A program made the translations under genes and the position numbers. 64,000 bases of DNA from Antedon mediterranea. Lineage: Eukaryota; Echinodermata; Crinoidea; Comatulida; Antedonidae. The notes under the pieces were generated by a model. That model made no database searches and was not told the origin of the DNA. It saw only the letters and a program-made list of their open reading frames with translations. The stretch spans positions 21,822,501 through 21,886,500 of the forward strand of contig NC_092672.1 in assembly GCF_964355755.1 (NCBI RefSeq), written 5' to 3'. Positions 33,070 through 45,368 of this stretch are shown here, in pieces; the stretch's first letter is position 1; every line of letters starts with the position of its first letter.

Positions 33070-36000
33070 GTAAGTCATCTTCATTATTATTCATTGTCAT
33101 TTTTAAATATATAACATTTTATATTTTAAACATAATGATCTTTTGGGTAATAATATTTAATGTATAAAACTCCATTGATGCTGAAATTGGCATAATTTGA
33201 AGATCAATATATTTTTTCTCTGATACTAGTCATGAAAATTGCTATGACACTACATTAACATTTTGTCATGTATTTCCATTGAACAATTAAAACAATGGAA
33301 ATGATAGTGTCAATTTTACTTAACTAAACTACAGCAACATGCTATATGCACAATTGAAATATATCATCCTTATTCCAAAGTGTTGATATACAGTAATTTA
33401 AACAGTATTATGAACACTACAATTTTTAAAACTTTTAATATTTCTTTAGATCATTATGATTTTGTATATCTTAAAAGTTCATTTTTTACCAAAATGTTTT
33501 AATAACTTTTGAAACACTATGATTCTACCTACATTATCAAATGCAGCATTCGACAGCTTGCAAAGAAATTGAAAAACACATTTTTCGTGCAAATTTGCTG
33601 TTCTGACATAGCTTAATAGATGAAGGTGAATCAAACAATGCCCCAGCTCAAAAGGCGCTTATTATCAGTCTTCCGGTTTAGGAGGAGTCACAGTAACAAA
33701 TGTTAAGTTGTATAATATAGATTGGCTTGCTACTCATATAGTCATTGTTGGTCAATATTTGCCTATTTTTGTCTTATTAAAAATCTGAAGTATTCTACCT
33801 ATTTTTGGGTTATTTAAAATTGGTTGTTGATTTTGTCTTTTAAATCGTTAAATTGTGCGTAGTGCTACCAATTTGAAAGGTATTAAATTTAAAAGCAATG
33901 CCAAGACTGGAATTCTGTTTGGATATCATAGATGAAATACCCTTGTAGCATCGCAAAGATATCATTTTTGATAGATGAATTTGACAATTGGAAAAAAAAA
34001 GACATTGTTTGGTATCAAATTGGTGGCAAATGCTACCATACATTTTTGGAAAGCTTAGTATGCCTACTTTTTAGAAATCTATGATAGCAATGCCAATTGT
34101 ACAGCTTAATAATTTATGATTATATAACACCGCCTACAGAAAATATGCAACACAAAATCTTGGGGTAGGTGGTAGTGTAATTTTGCAAGTCCAACAATTA
34201 TTGACAACATTAGAGGTCAGAAGGTCATAGAAGTTTAATAAAAGTTGAAATTTCGTCTAATATTAACTTTTGACAAAACAAATACAATATAAATCTTATG
34301 CAAACTGATGTTTTCATGAACATAGATCCAATGAACAAGAAAATTGAATTAAAAAAAAAAGAATATACATTACAAATTGTTGTACATAGCAGCACATGTA
34401 TGTGCCTGATTGATGCAGGATCAGATGTAAATGTTACAGTCATGCACACTTGTATTTAAGTGTCTCAAGTAATTGTATAATTTTAACAAACTATTTAACT
34501 TTTTCTTCAAATTTAAAAAGTTTAGCTTCATTTTTCATAAAATCTACAAATTGAAGTAGTAAAGATGATGATGGATGATGATATACAACAATTACAATAC
34601 ATTAGTTTATATTTTTTAATGACAGGTTTGCCAAATATAATTGTGGCACATTGCCGCATATAATTACTGTAGATAAAACCTGTTTAAATTAAATTTGCTC
34701 ATAAGAGCATTATTGTTCTACGGAGTGTGCCTTGAAGGCTTTGGTCTTTGCTCTATTATCCTCTGTACCCCATCTCTTGTAGTATAATATCCCACTACCC
34801 GGTCTGTGTTAAAGGCATCCATGTATACTAATTCATATTATATTTACTTGCTTCAAATAAAAAAATGGATAGCTAGATTGTTTTAAATTTAAAGAAATGC
34901 AGAGAATAATTTGCAAGCATATAATTATATTTGAACATAATGAACAAGTACCTAGAAGGTACAGTAGTCTTCTTTATTGTACCTTTTTAACATCCTAGAT
35001 GTGGGTAAAGTACTTTCCAAGAATCCTCTCTCACTTCTCATCTGTTGTGCTGGCATACATATTTTATTTGTTTTATTCTTTGACTTCATTTATATATTAT
35101 CTTTCATTTATATGTAATTGTGAAACATTCTAAGCATGCCATGAAAACATTTTATTATCTTATTTTATGCAATGTTATTATATTCTTCAATTTAAAGTAG
35201 GATCTTGATGTTTTTCAACAACAGCTTGCTATAGAAAGAAAGTTGATTGAATATAATTATATGTAAATTTTTCAGAAAATTCAGTCGATGATCACTGGTT
35301 TAAAAAAAAGAAATATTTGATACAGTATTTAAAATGAATTAATGAAAACAATTATGCATTTCTTCAATAGTCGCAAATGGTAACTGGCCTCTTAATTTAT
35401 TTCAAAATGTACCCAACTTTGTCAATAAATGATCCAATATTGTGAAATAAGTAAATAATATTCTAATTTTAGCTATTAATTATGTGAAAATCATTCAATT
35501 TGAGGCCTCTAATATTAATCTCATATTAGTAAACATGTCCTGATCAATTTTAAATATCAGTGCTAAATAAACTTGTCTCCTAAATCTAAAACTTAGTTTT
35601 CTTCATCTTTCTGAGATAAAACATTGTTTGAATGCCTTTCTGATGAATTTGACAGTAAAACAAAGGTAATTTCATTGCAAACCATTGTTTATATCACCAT
35701 AGTTAATACAGTTTTAAAGAAAACTGAATAGGCCAAATTTGTTTCATGTCCAGGATTTGAATTTTTTATTTTTTATTTGAGAAATGTACAAAATATGTGA
35801 AAGATGGTCTTACAGTTCAGTTGTGTTTACATACCTTAGAGTGTGTAATAAATGCTTCATTTTTATTTTTTTTTATTACTATTAAAAGATACAATGTAGC
35901 TAATAGATTAGAAAGTCTTCCATCTACAAAATTTGATTATAAAGGAAATATGAAACTAATTAACATTTTGTTTTTATTTATTTTATCTTTCATATGTTAT

Positions 36001-37090
36001 TAATCTATAATTTATATATACTACAGCTTGTGTATCTGACAGTGTTCTTTCTTCTTTATTTTAAATTAAAAAACGCCAGTTTGGAGCAATGTCAAATGAT
36101 CAAAGCTAAACTTAATTGTCAAAAATAATAATTATAATACAGTTAACCTTTCCACCTACGCACTGTAATTCTTAATTACAAACTTTCTTATTTACAAATG
36201 CCGGTCATCACTAAGTTTGTTTACACTTGATATACTTACTTTCTGCATGTAAATTATGTTATTTCAAAATTACATGCGGAACAATAAAGTTATTGATTAA
36301 TCATTAATACTCCTCACACTTATTTAAATTTTATTAATCAAATACTGTAATTTAATAATATTGATAATGTGCCAAATTTTTAAGTTAAATTGAGATTTGC
36401 TATTCTCTTAAAAACAAAAAACCAATATATTCTTAGGCTAAATCTTACATAATTTATTTTAAATTGTATTTTTAAGTGTATATGGTCATTATTACAGTTA
36501 TGATCATACTTCAGTTTAAAATAATTTCCATTAAACAATTCTATAAGAGAAGGAGCACACTAAGTGCAATAGCTTTCTTTAACTTACCAGTATTTTCAGT
36601 TAATTCATTGCAATTATATCCTGCATTAATATCATTGCAATTATTATACTACTATATAATTTGAATTCAAGCAAATTATGTAGTTAGACAGGGGTAATAA
36701 TGTCAGCTGCATTACATCAAATCAAGAAATTTTAATACAATTACACTGCTAGAAACAATGGTCAATCCAATTGTGGTCCCAATATGTCCTTCATAAAGAA
36801 TGGGAAAATAATAATAATAATAATGGATAAATAAATGACAAATATTGTTTATTACTATTATAACTTTAAAATCATAGCACATGGGCAGTACTCACCAATT
36901 TTCATATTTGTTGCTCATACCAAAATGTAAAACCACTAATGCTAGAGAATTTACTTGTTACAGACTTATGGCAAAATCAGCATTGTATTAAACTATCGCA
37001 TGGAAGTTTTCAAATAATATATACTATGGCCCTGTTTCTTCTGCCAAGAATATACACACTGTATATTATTTTATATGGTATTTTTTTGTG
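33070..37090. other. AT-rich non-coding stretch downstream of the ankyrin exon
   Basis: Probably intronic. No second exon with clean splice sites was found. A possible ankyrin relic lies at 34395-34440. 35570-35780 is a diverged copy of 27820-28040. Longer open frames here are low-complexity and not protein-like. Confidence 0.55.
34395..34440 (+). pseudogene. Possible ankyrin-repeat relic
   Basis: One frame reads CLIDAGSDVNVT, close to the second half of an ankyrin repeat (LL..GADVN). No GT donor follows at the expected place, the frame hits TAA soon after, and the first half of the repeat is not visible. If real, it is a decayed paralogue of the exon at 32971. Confidence 0.3.
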
Positions 37091-40000
37091 GCAGCAGAAA
37101 TGGGTATCATAAAAAATATACTGTATAAATATACCGTATAATCTTGATCATTATCGATATCGTTATCTCTGATATTTTATCATACTGTATATTTCTTGCA
37201 CCTTTCTGCTGCGTCATGAATATACCATCTATATTGTTCACCCATAACACAAGGTTTGTTGAGCAAACCCTACTTAGAACAATTACTAAAATGTCACAGT
37301 GGACTGAAAATCTTAAGATATTTGCTCTATTTAAATGTGATAGAACCGAGGTTTCAGGGTAATAGGAGATGTGGGGTTTGGTTGTCGTCAAAACAAGTGA
37401 ACAGTAAGCAGTACAAAACAGCAATGGACAATGACTGAAAGTTAGGTAGACACGGGGTTATCCGGTCCCATATGGGATTTTACGGGATCGAACCATAGCT
37501 ATCTATTCCTCAATCCATATAATCCCACAAAGTAGTTTTCAAAGGAAACGGGTCACCGAATTATAATTCTAATATATTATTACGTTATGTTTATGCCGTA
37601 CATATTGTAGCAGAAACAGGGCCTATCTTACATTAATGGCTCATTGGGATGACTAAAGGTTGGTATTAATAGTAATACCTAAGGGTAGACTCACAGCGTT
37701 AGGTTTGTTATCCAACACAAGGTAATCCTCTCTTGCTAGGGTTCCTATTAACGCAAATGGCAAGGCGTAACAGCTTCCTAACGGTAATCTGCAGCTTAGT
37801 TCACATACAAAAGTATGTACACTGCTTACATAACGCCACCGTGAGTCTGAACATACCCTAAGACACTGAACAGTACTATGTTTAAAAATAAAGGTGATTA
37901 ATCAAAGGCTGATAACTCCTCCACATAAAACTCCTAGAAAGTAGGAAGCCTTTTGTCCTCTTCCCTGACTGACTGAGCATATGATCTCTCTATTAATAAT
38001 TTATATTGTAAACCTTATTATGTAAACAGAAATATCAATGAAAATTCTTCTTCACTAAAAAGTTTTTAAAGATATGCTACATTATTAGCAATTTACACCT
38101 AAATCCAGCCCTCAGTCTTAACCCTTTTCCAACATGCAATTTGTTTTTTGAGGATATTCACTACATTATTAGCAAATTACCCCCTAAATCCACCCTTTTC
38201 CCACATGGCTGTTGAAAAAGTGTGTCATCCATTGGAATAGTTTTATTGCCAGTATTGTATGTCTGTGGATTTTCCATCTGAATTGACATAGCAGCAATCA
38301 ATCATTGTGCCACTTATGAATTTCATGTGTGAGAGCATTTCCGGCCATCTAGAGGTGTCATCTATATATAAATTTACGTAAGGGCAAAATTCGGTAAATC
38401 GCGCCTTACTTTTAGAATTTTTACTCGATGGTATGTAAAGTTGGTTCGTACTTTCGGTACTGATTTTAACCACCTGATGTAACCCTGTTTACTAATTAAA
38501 TTAAGTTAGATAATTAGTTATTGACGATTAAAACGAATTTAGGTTCAAAGATTTGCCCCAAATAGGGGTGTTTTCCGATCGTGGTATGCACTGTCTAATG
38601 GATGTCCATCTTGAAAAATACCCGCCACAAAAATTGGAGGAGGCTTCGCATTTTCCTATCTCCTCCTACGATAATTGTTTTTAATAGCTGAAAACCGGTT
38701 AAAAAGCTCGAGTACAGTATCATAATGTTGAAGACAGGCCGATTTTCTTTTAAAAATATTATTTTGATAGATTTAATATACGTTATACAAATGTATTGAT
38801 TTGCGAAGAATGGAACATTCCAATCTCTGTGTCGTTCCACAAGTTTCTATTCCCTCAGGCGTCGTAAAGGAAAGTACTGTATACTCATAACAGAAATTCG
38901 ATCCATTTTTTTTTCAATCTGTGCTGCAGAGGTTGGATATAATTTTTTTTAAACGGATAATGAGCTAGCGTTTTCAGTCGCAGTATATTTATGTACAAAT
39001 CTTTATTATTGCAGTTAAACCCCGCACATCATCACCCTTCCCTCACTGGCATGAGTAGCGTTGTAAAGCCAGTAGAGGATAGGCCTACAGTGCATCACAT
39101 GCCCTAAACGCAGAACAACTTTGGTGGGTAGGGTAGGAACCAACTTAAGTATGAATTAGCTCTAAGAAACAATTGAAAACCATTAGGCCTACTAATTAAG
39201 TTGAGTTAGATAATTTAAAATTTATTGAAGATTAAATCGAATTTATGATTTGCCCCGAATAGAGGTGGTTTTCACAAATTGTTATACATTATATAAACAT
39301 ATACACGTCGTAGTGATGTGTCGTTATACACGTACTGTACTTTTCAATCGACTAGGACGGTGATAGTTTCAAAAAAGTATTACATCGCAATGTTTTACTG
39401 TGTTTAGTGGTATAATATTTGTAAAACATGAAAACAATTAATATTTCGTTACTAAATAAATAAAGAATAAATAGATAAAGAATATATTTAAAAATTGTTC
39501 CTCTTTGCACCATCCTCTTCCCCATCCCTCAACCCTAATGTTACATATAAAACACAAATTAAGTTTGTTTAAAGTTTGGTATTCAAACTTTAAAGTTTAA
39601 AAAAATTAAGATAAAATGAGTTGAATATTTATTATTGAAATGAGTAATTATTATTCAATTACATAATAAAAAATTAGTTTTGATAGCTGAATTCAATTAG
39701 CTTGGTGTTAATGAACATTACGATTACTACATTAATACATAACTTGCTTGCTCATCTTGATTGTGCTAAATACTTATGCTAGGGTTTTATTTCTAGATTT
39801 TTCGTCCTCTTTTAATTCTATACAATCAAGTATTTTAATGAAATCAGTAAAACAGCTTAAAGAATAATAGGAACTAAAGAGAACACTAAAGATATTGTTA
39901 AAAGTGCAATAAGTAAAAAGTAATTATGTCGGATGAGTATCACCCTTCCTCACCATTATCTTGTCTTTAGTAAGTCAGGGCGTTTAATATTGTTGGTGTT

Positions 40001-40925
40001 CCACTTTAGTGCTTTTTGACAATTAGGCTTAAATATAGTTGTTACTGTGTGCAAAACAATATCAGTTTTTTGTGGCAACAGTGTACAGTTATATGCTCTA
40101 ATTTAAAATATAATCTTTAATGTGTATTATTATTATCAATACATAATGCTATACATTATGTTTTTTCACGCTATGGTCATAAATTTCCATTTGAAACACT
40201 TTATAAAACATTGAAAACAATAGTGCCTTCACCATTTTATTAAATTAATATTTTTTTAAACAGTATTTAATCAATAGTATGTTATTTTGTAGGGTTTTAA
40301 TAAAGTTACTGTAATTACTTCCGTAGAAAAAAAATGGTGTTTTCACTTATAAAATGACAAATAAATGGTTAAATTCAACAAAAACCCATTGGCTGGCAGA
40401 CAATTTGAACATTTTTTTCTTTAAATTATTTATTTAGAATTTTTTTTTTTCAGGGGCCATTGCATTTTTAACAAAAAAACTTCAAAAACAAAAAAAATTT
40501 CACAAAGCTTCAATTGTTCTTACATGATTTTGTATTTTAAAAGCGCAATTTTATAAACAAGTCACTTAAATGCCCTATGATCCCTGTGTATTATAATGAT
40601 CAAAGATGCTAGTTGTACTGAATATTTTAGTATGATTTATTCATCATTTTTAGTAATGCATTTTGCCATACTCTCTTTTATTGTGAACACACTACCAACT
40701 CCGTCCACCACCTCCTCATCATTAAATAATGAAGAGCAATGATATTAAAGGATGTAATATAAACCCATATTAGACCCATTTTTAGTTTGTAATTATTTTT
40801 TCCATAATACATTACAACGGCCTATACATTTTATATTACACAGTGCCCTCACTCATCATTTATTTTACTTAAATTCTGTTTATATTGTTAGCACTTTCAG
40901 TACCAGTGTACTGTTCAATAAAAAC
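37091..40925. repeat. Segmental duplication, segment B
   Basis: Collinear with the foldback centre plus 20435-22460 plus 26540-27560 of segment A, without the LINE at 17060-20440, the LINE at 22650-25440, and other blocks. B-specific sequence includes 38363-39590, within which ~38490-38565 and ~39190-39270 form a diverged direct repeat (TTAGATAATT...GATTTGCCCC). No gene is seen. Confidence 0.85.
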
Positions 40926-41186
40926 CCAAAAATCTGTACAAAATTTTATTTAATTTAATTTTTTTAGACCTTTTTTACAAAACAACTTTATTGAAATAGC
41001 ATTTAAATAAAAAAAAACTATTACCAGCATTAAACTAGATGATGATTTCATTTCATTATTCGGTCTATTTCAGTACATCCAAAAAAATGAAATTGGGGAG
41101 ACCAGGGTCAACCTAAGTGAACTTAATCACTGAGACTCTAAGCTCACTATGTCGGTCGGTAGGTCGGTCGGTAAACACTAACTCAA
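40926..41186. other. AT-rich sequence and (GGTC)n tract
   Basis: No gene. 41151-41172 holds a short CGGTCGGTAGGTCGGTCGGT tract directly next to the SINE 3' end, possibly part of its tail or target. Confidence 0.55.
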
Positions 41187-41930
41187 ATTTGCACATGTGA
41201 CTAAAGCCATGTATACGGCCTTGTTAATCATCTATTTAAATAATAATAAATACAACATAGTATAAAACTGACTCCAAATAACAATGATTCAACGTGTCAA
41301 ACTTTATTTGATCATCATCAGGAATGATGATAAAATGTATTATTACTGGTCCTCAAGTTTAACTGGAAACTGAGGAAATTCGGATTAGGACCTCCACGGA
41401 CCCACGACAGCCAGCAGTGCAGCGCCTACCAGATCAGCACACCGGGAGACGATCCCCTACTCTTTTCGAATAGTGTACCAAGTTCTTTAGCGTGCACTGT
41501 TAAGTACACGGGACCAACGGCTTTACGTCCCATCCGAAGGACGAGGCAATGAGAGTAAAGCATCTTGCCTAAGGATGCAATTAGTATGGTACAGATAACC
41601 TCGAACCCATGCCTATCACATGCTAGTTCGATATTACCTTTCCACCATCACTCTCTGGTGTATATACAGCACCCGCCGCTATTTCTAGACGGTCTCCCAT
41701 CCAGAACGCAACCGGGCCCAACGTTACTTAACTTCGGTGATCTGACGAGAACCGGTGTTTCAACGCAGTATGGCCGTATAATTTGCACACCTGACTAAAG
41801 TCATGTATACGGCCTTGTTAATCATCTATTTAAATAATATTTACAACATAGTATAAAACTGACTCCAAATAACAATGATTCAACGTTTCAAACTTTATTT
41901 GATCATCATCAGGAATGATGATAAAATGTA
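41187..41930 (-). mobile_element. 5S rRNA-derived SINE with a duplicated tail (partial dimer)
   Basis: Minus-strand order: tail copy (41930-41781), then a 5S-like head (41783-41664), body (41663-41345), tail copy (41339-41187). The two ~150-bp tails are nearly identical, so the locus reads as a head-to-tail dimer whose first monomer is reduced to its tail. The body carries a stretch like the conserved central domains of invertebrate SINEs (TGCCTCGTCCTTCGGATGGG, then GGTCCCGTGTAC and AAAGAGTAGGGG). The tail contains TTCCTGATGATGATC...GTTTGAAACGTTG. Confidence 0.82.
41664..41783 (-). ncRNA. 5S rRNA-related SINE head (pol III promoter)
   Basis: About 120 nt alignable end to end with animal 5S rRNA: TACGGCCATACTG at the start, TCTCGTCAGATCACCGAAG, box A-like AGTTAAGTAACG, an intermediate element TTGGGCC, box C-like CTGGATGGGAGACCG, and GGTGCTGTA at the end. 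Many substitutions and its fusion to the SINE body mean it is not a functional 5S gene; it would serve as an internal pol III promoter. Confidence 0.85.
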
Positions 41931-43218
41931 AGCATTATTGTTATTATTATGGAATGCTTTATTAAATAGGTAACAGCAGTGAGCACCAGTGCTTTGCACA
42001 GTCTGTAGTATAATTAAAATGATTCCATCTTCTATCATTGTTATATTTATTCATCTTCTTCATCATTATAAGACAATAACAAACAAACTCGTTTAAATAT
42101 AAATCTACCCACTGTAATGTTGGTGTTGCTACAGTTGTTCATACTTTAGAACAATGACAGATTATCAATGCTTACTTTATAGCATTCATTCAAGTATAAG
42201 CAATAATGTCAACAGTATACTATTTGAAAATCACAAGACAAAAAGATCAACTTTATTATTATGATTTTGCAAAGCTTAATATTTGTTAACATACTGTTCA
42301 TTCTTTTAAATTCAAACTTTATTTATCCACAAAATATCAAAGATTAAAAATAAACTTGTTTCAAAAATGAAAAAAATTTAAAACAGTGATCGTGCCTTTA
42401 GTTGCATGGTCATTGACACTATTTTAACTAAAATAACTAACTAAAATTTAAAGTTTAGTTAGCAAAGTTCAAAAGGATGAATTAAAACACCTAATAAAAA
42501 CCTTAAAAAGAGGCTACGAGGATGCTTGTTTTTCTTGTCTTACCATTATTGAATAAATGTTATTGAATTGAAATTAAATTGAATTGAATTAACAGCCACC
42601 ACCTATTATAATATACATTAATGACAAAATATGATGTTTTAATTAAGTTTAACTAAAAATGAAAAACTACAATGTGTATTCCCTTTGCGTACTGATCAGC
42701 CATTTGTTATTGTTGCAAGGTTTCAAAATGATGCAATGAACTTTACTCCGTCCATTGGATTGAATGTTAAATTGACCAAATATAAGTCCTGATAATTAAC
42801 AGAACAGAGTATGCTCAGTATACTGTGCATAAGCATGCGCAGATTAATATTTTGTGTAGATTACCATATCCTTCATCTACCGTCGCCTTCGTCTACCATA
42901 CTGTCATAAAGTCGCTAGTCGGTTTTATTGTAAATTCACTGATTTCAAATGTTAACAGCACACTACGTGCAACAGCTAATACAGTAGTACTAATCATTGT
43001 CAGTATTTTCATTTCTATTGTAAAGAATTGTCAGAATGAAGAAGTAATAATGAGAAATTAAATAAATTAAATTTCATATACATTTTAGTTTAAAAAATTC
43101 ATGCAAATTCTGTTTTTCAGCAGCTTAGGGAAGCTCATTAATATTCATGAGATATTCACAAAATCACGTCATCAGTGGATTCCAAACTCGCGACGTCATG
43201 TACGTTGTGTTTGTTCAC
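41931..43218. other. AT-rich non-coding; includes a LINE/SINE 3' tail
   Basis: No gene recognised. 42540-42592 ends in TTGAATTGAATTAA-type repeats after TTCTTGTCTTACCATTATTG and resembles the 3' tail of the LINE fragment at 44050. A 78-codon open frame at 42825-43061 has no recognisable domain. Confidence 0.55.
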
Positions 43219-44049
43219 TAAAGGCTGGTTTCCTGTCGACGTAAGAAGTCAAATTTTGCAACGATTCTTGCGTTTCATACGTTTCTTACGTCTCTTACGA
43301 AAGTTGAGAAAAACTTGACGTCGTTGACCTTAGTCAAGATCGTGTCGGGCCGCATAGAAACATCTGTAGTTATGCTGCTCCCGAAAGTTGAAATTTTGGC
43401 TGTGAAACACACGTCGTATGCTTACGTCGATTTTAGTGTTGTTACGAAAGTTAAAATTTTTTTCTTACGTCGGTCGGATTTATGACGTATTTGAAACAAC
43501 ATCTCTGATTGGTGTTTCTTTTTAGAGCGGGTTTTATCATTATTCGCGCGAAATGTTGAATGTTATTGTACCTGTAGCTACTCAGCAGCAGTGTCAGTGC
43601 AGCACACCAACATATTATTTTCAGTAGGCTAGGCCCTAGTATTAGTAAAATACTTAATTAATACTGTACTAATAGGAATTGGATTTGACCAAATAATCAA
43701 ACTAGCCTAGGCCCCTAGCCTATTATTATTAGACCTACCTAGGCCCTAGGCTAAGCATTGGCCTATGGGCCTATAAGCATATCTAATCGAGCATGATATA
43801 CTGTAGTACTAACCGCAGTAAGATACCCATTATTTACAGGCCTATAATAAGAATAAATTTAACAAAACAATATAAATTATACAAAATCAAGCAAACAATT
43901 TTTTTTTAAAGTTACATAATAATATTATATTGCTTACAAAGGGGCTTTCTATATCTTATCTTGTTGCAAATGTTCATTTTCGCGACGTTTCTACCGATGC
44001 TGATTGTTTATTGCACGTCCATAAATAAGAGTATTAGATTTTGATATGA

Positions 44050-44870
44050 GTTGTAAACCAATTCAATTCAATTCATCGACATTTTTATTCCATAATCAAT
44101 ATAAAAACATATACAAATACAATACAAATAATAAGATAATGGAATGGGATACAAAATAAGCACAAGTGCTTTAAGCATGTAACCCTAACAAAAAGATCAA
44201 ACAATTAGTACAAACAAAAAGAACAAACCAAAATAACATAATGTGATTTACTTAACTTAAATATTTCTATTGTTATAATATTGCTTTAATCTCTGTTTAA
44301 ACAAACTTAAAGTGGGGGATTGTTTTATATAGTCTGTTAAATTGTTTTATATAGTCTGTTAAATTGTTCCAAATATGTGTTCCTTGGTAGGAAATACATT
44401 GCTGTCCGACTTTGGTGCGTTTTAGTTGTGGACAGTAGTTTGACCTGTTTCTAGTTGAGCAATTATGGAATGAGGCAGATGTACTAAATAAGTTATTAAA
44501 TGATTCAGGTAATAGATTATGTTTATATTGATACATAAATATAGCAGTGTGTTTCGTATAAAGGTCAAAAATATTTAATGTTTGGGTCGAAATAAAAAGT
44601 GGATGAGAAGGATGCATAAAATGAACATGACAAATATTTCTAAGTGCTTTTTTCTGGAGAATATGTATACGGTTTAAATTTGTAGCAGAAGTAGCACCCC
44701 ATACTGTGATAGCATACGTTATTCTAGGTAATATAAGTGCATTGTATACCGTTAACAAGATGTTACTTGATAACATAGACTTCACTTTGTTTAAGACACC
44801 AATTATTCTAGAAATACTGTTTGCTACCTCATTTACATGAAAATTAAACGATAAACTCCCTGATTAGAAC
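44050..44870 (-). mobile_element. 5'-truncated LINE nested in the Harbinger-like element
   Basis: Contains only the RT C-terminal coding part and a 3' UTR ending in (TTGAA)n-type repeats near 44060. A 22-bp word (TTGTTTTATATAGTCTGTTAAA region) is tandemly duplicated at ~44321-44366. Confidence 0.8.
44297..44785 (-). pseudogene. LINE RT C-terminal fragment
   Basis: 162 residues: LLTVYNALILPRITYAITVWG, LNRIHILQKKALRNICHV and the terminal helix-rich region NNLFSTSASFHNCSTRNRS then GTHIWNNL. This is the thumb and tail of a CR1/L2-like RT; the catalytic part is absent. The in-frame sequence duplication near the C-terminus (IKQFNRLYK) follows from the 22-bp tandem repeat. Confidence 0.85.
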
Positions 44871-45368
44871 ATTATTATGCCTATATTGAAACTACTGTGC
44901 ATTTGTAAAGTATGTAGGCCTACAACATCGTAAAGTGGGCTAAAATTATAGTAGTAAATACATACAAATGTTATTGTCCGGCTTTATTTCACTATAAGGA
45001 CATACACATTACGTCAACTCTTGTCGCTCATTGGTTGCTTGTTACGATTGCGCTTACGTCTCTTGCGAAAGTTGACTTCAAGTCAACTTTCGTAAGAGAC
45101 GTAAGAAACGTGACACAAGGGCGTTCATTCAAGCGTAAGATCAAAAATCCCGGTTTCCTGTAAAATCGGAAGAAAACGTCGTAACGCAACAATTGTTAGG
45201 TCATCGGTTTCCTGTAAAATCGTTTGTCGTTACCATTTTTCTTACGTTGCGTCGATTTTGTAAATTTTCGATCGTAATCGGTTTCCTGTAAAATCCGCAT
45301 TTCTTACGACAAATCGACGTAGTCGCAACAAAAGTGATGTTCTTACGTCGACAGGAAACCAGCCTTAA

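Larger units (their letters stand above)
43222..45365. mobile_element. Harbinger-like non-autonomous DNA transposon, 2.14 kb
   Basis: Perfect 26-bp terminal inverted repeats beginning AGGCTGGTTTCCTGTCGACG, at 43222 and inward from 45365, flanked by a 3-bp target duplication TAA (43219-43221 and 45366-45368). TAA duplications are characteristic of PIF/Harbinger. Inside the right end, GGTTTCCTGTAAAATC is repeated three times (45152, 45207, 45279 areas). No transposase. A LINE fragment is nested at 44050-44870, and 43620-43790 is crowded with GGCCTA/TAGGCC words. Confidence 0.88.

Noticed and set aside
34703-34822. Minus-strand frame reading DRVVGYYTTRDGVQRIIE as a possible exon
   Set aside because: No clear splice sites on both sides and no family recognised; only about 34 codons.
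41664-41783. Functional 5S rRNA gene
   Set aside because: Too many substitutions, no terminator T-run at its end, and it reads straight into a SINE body.
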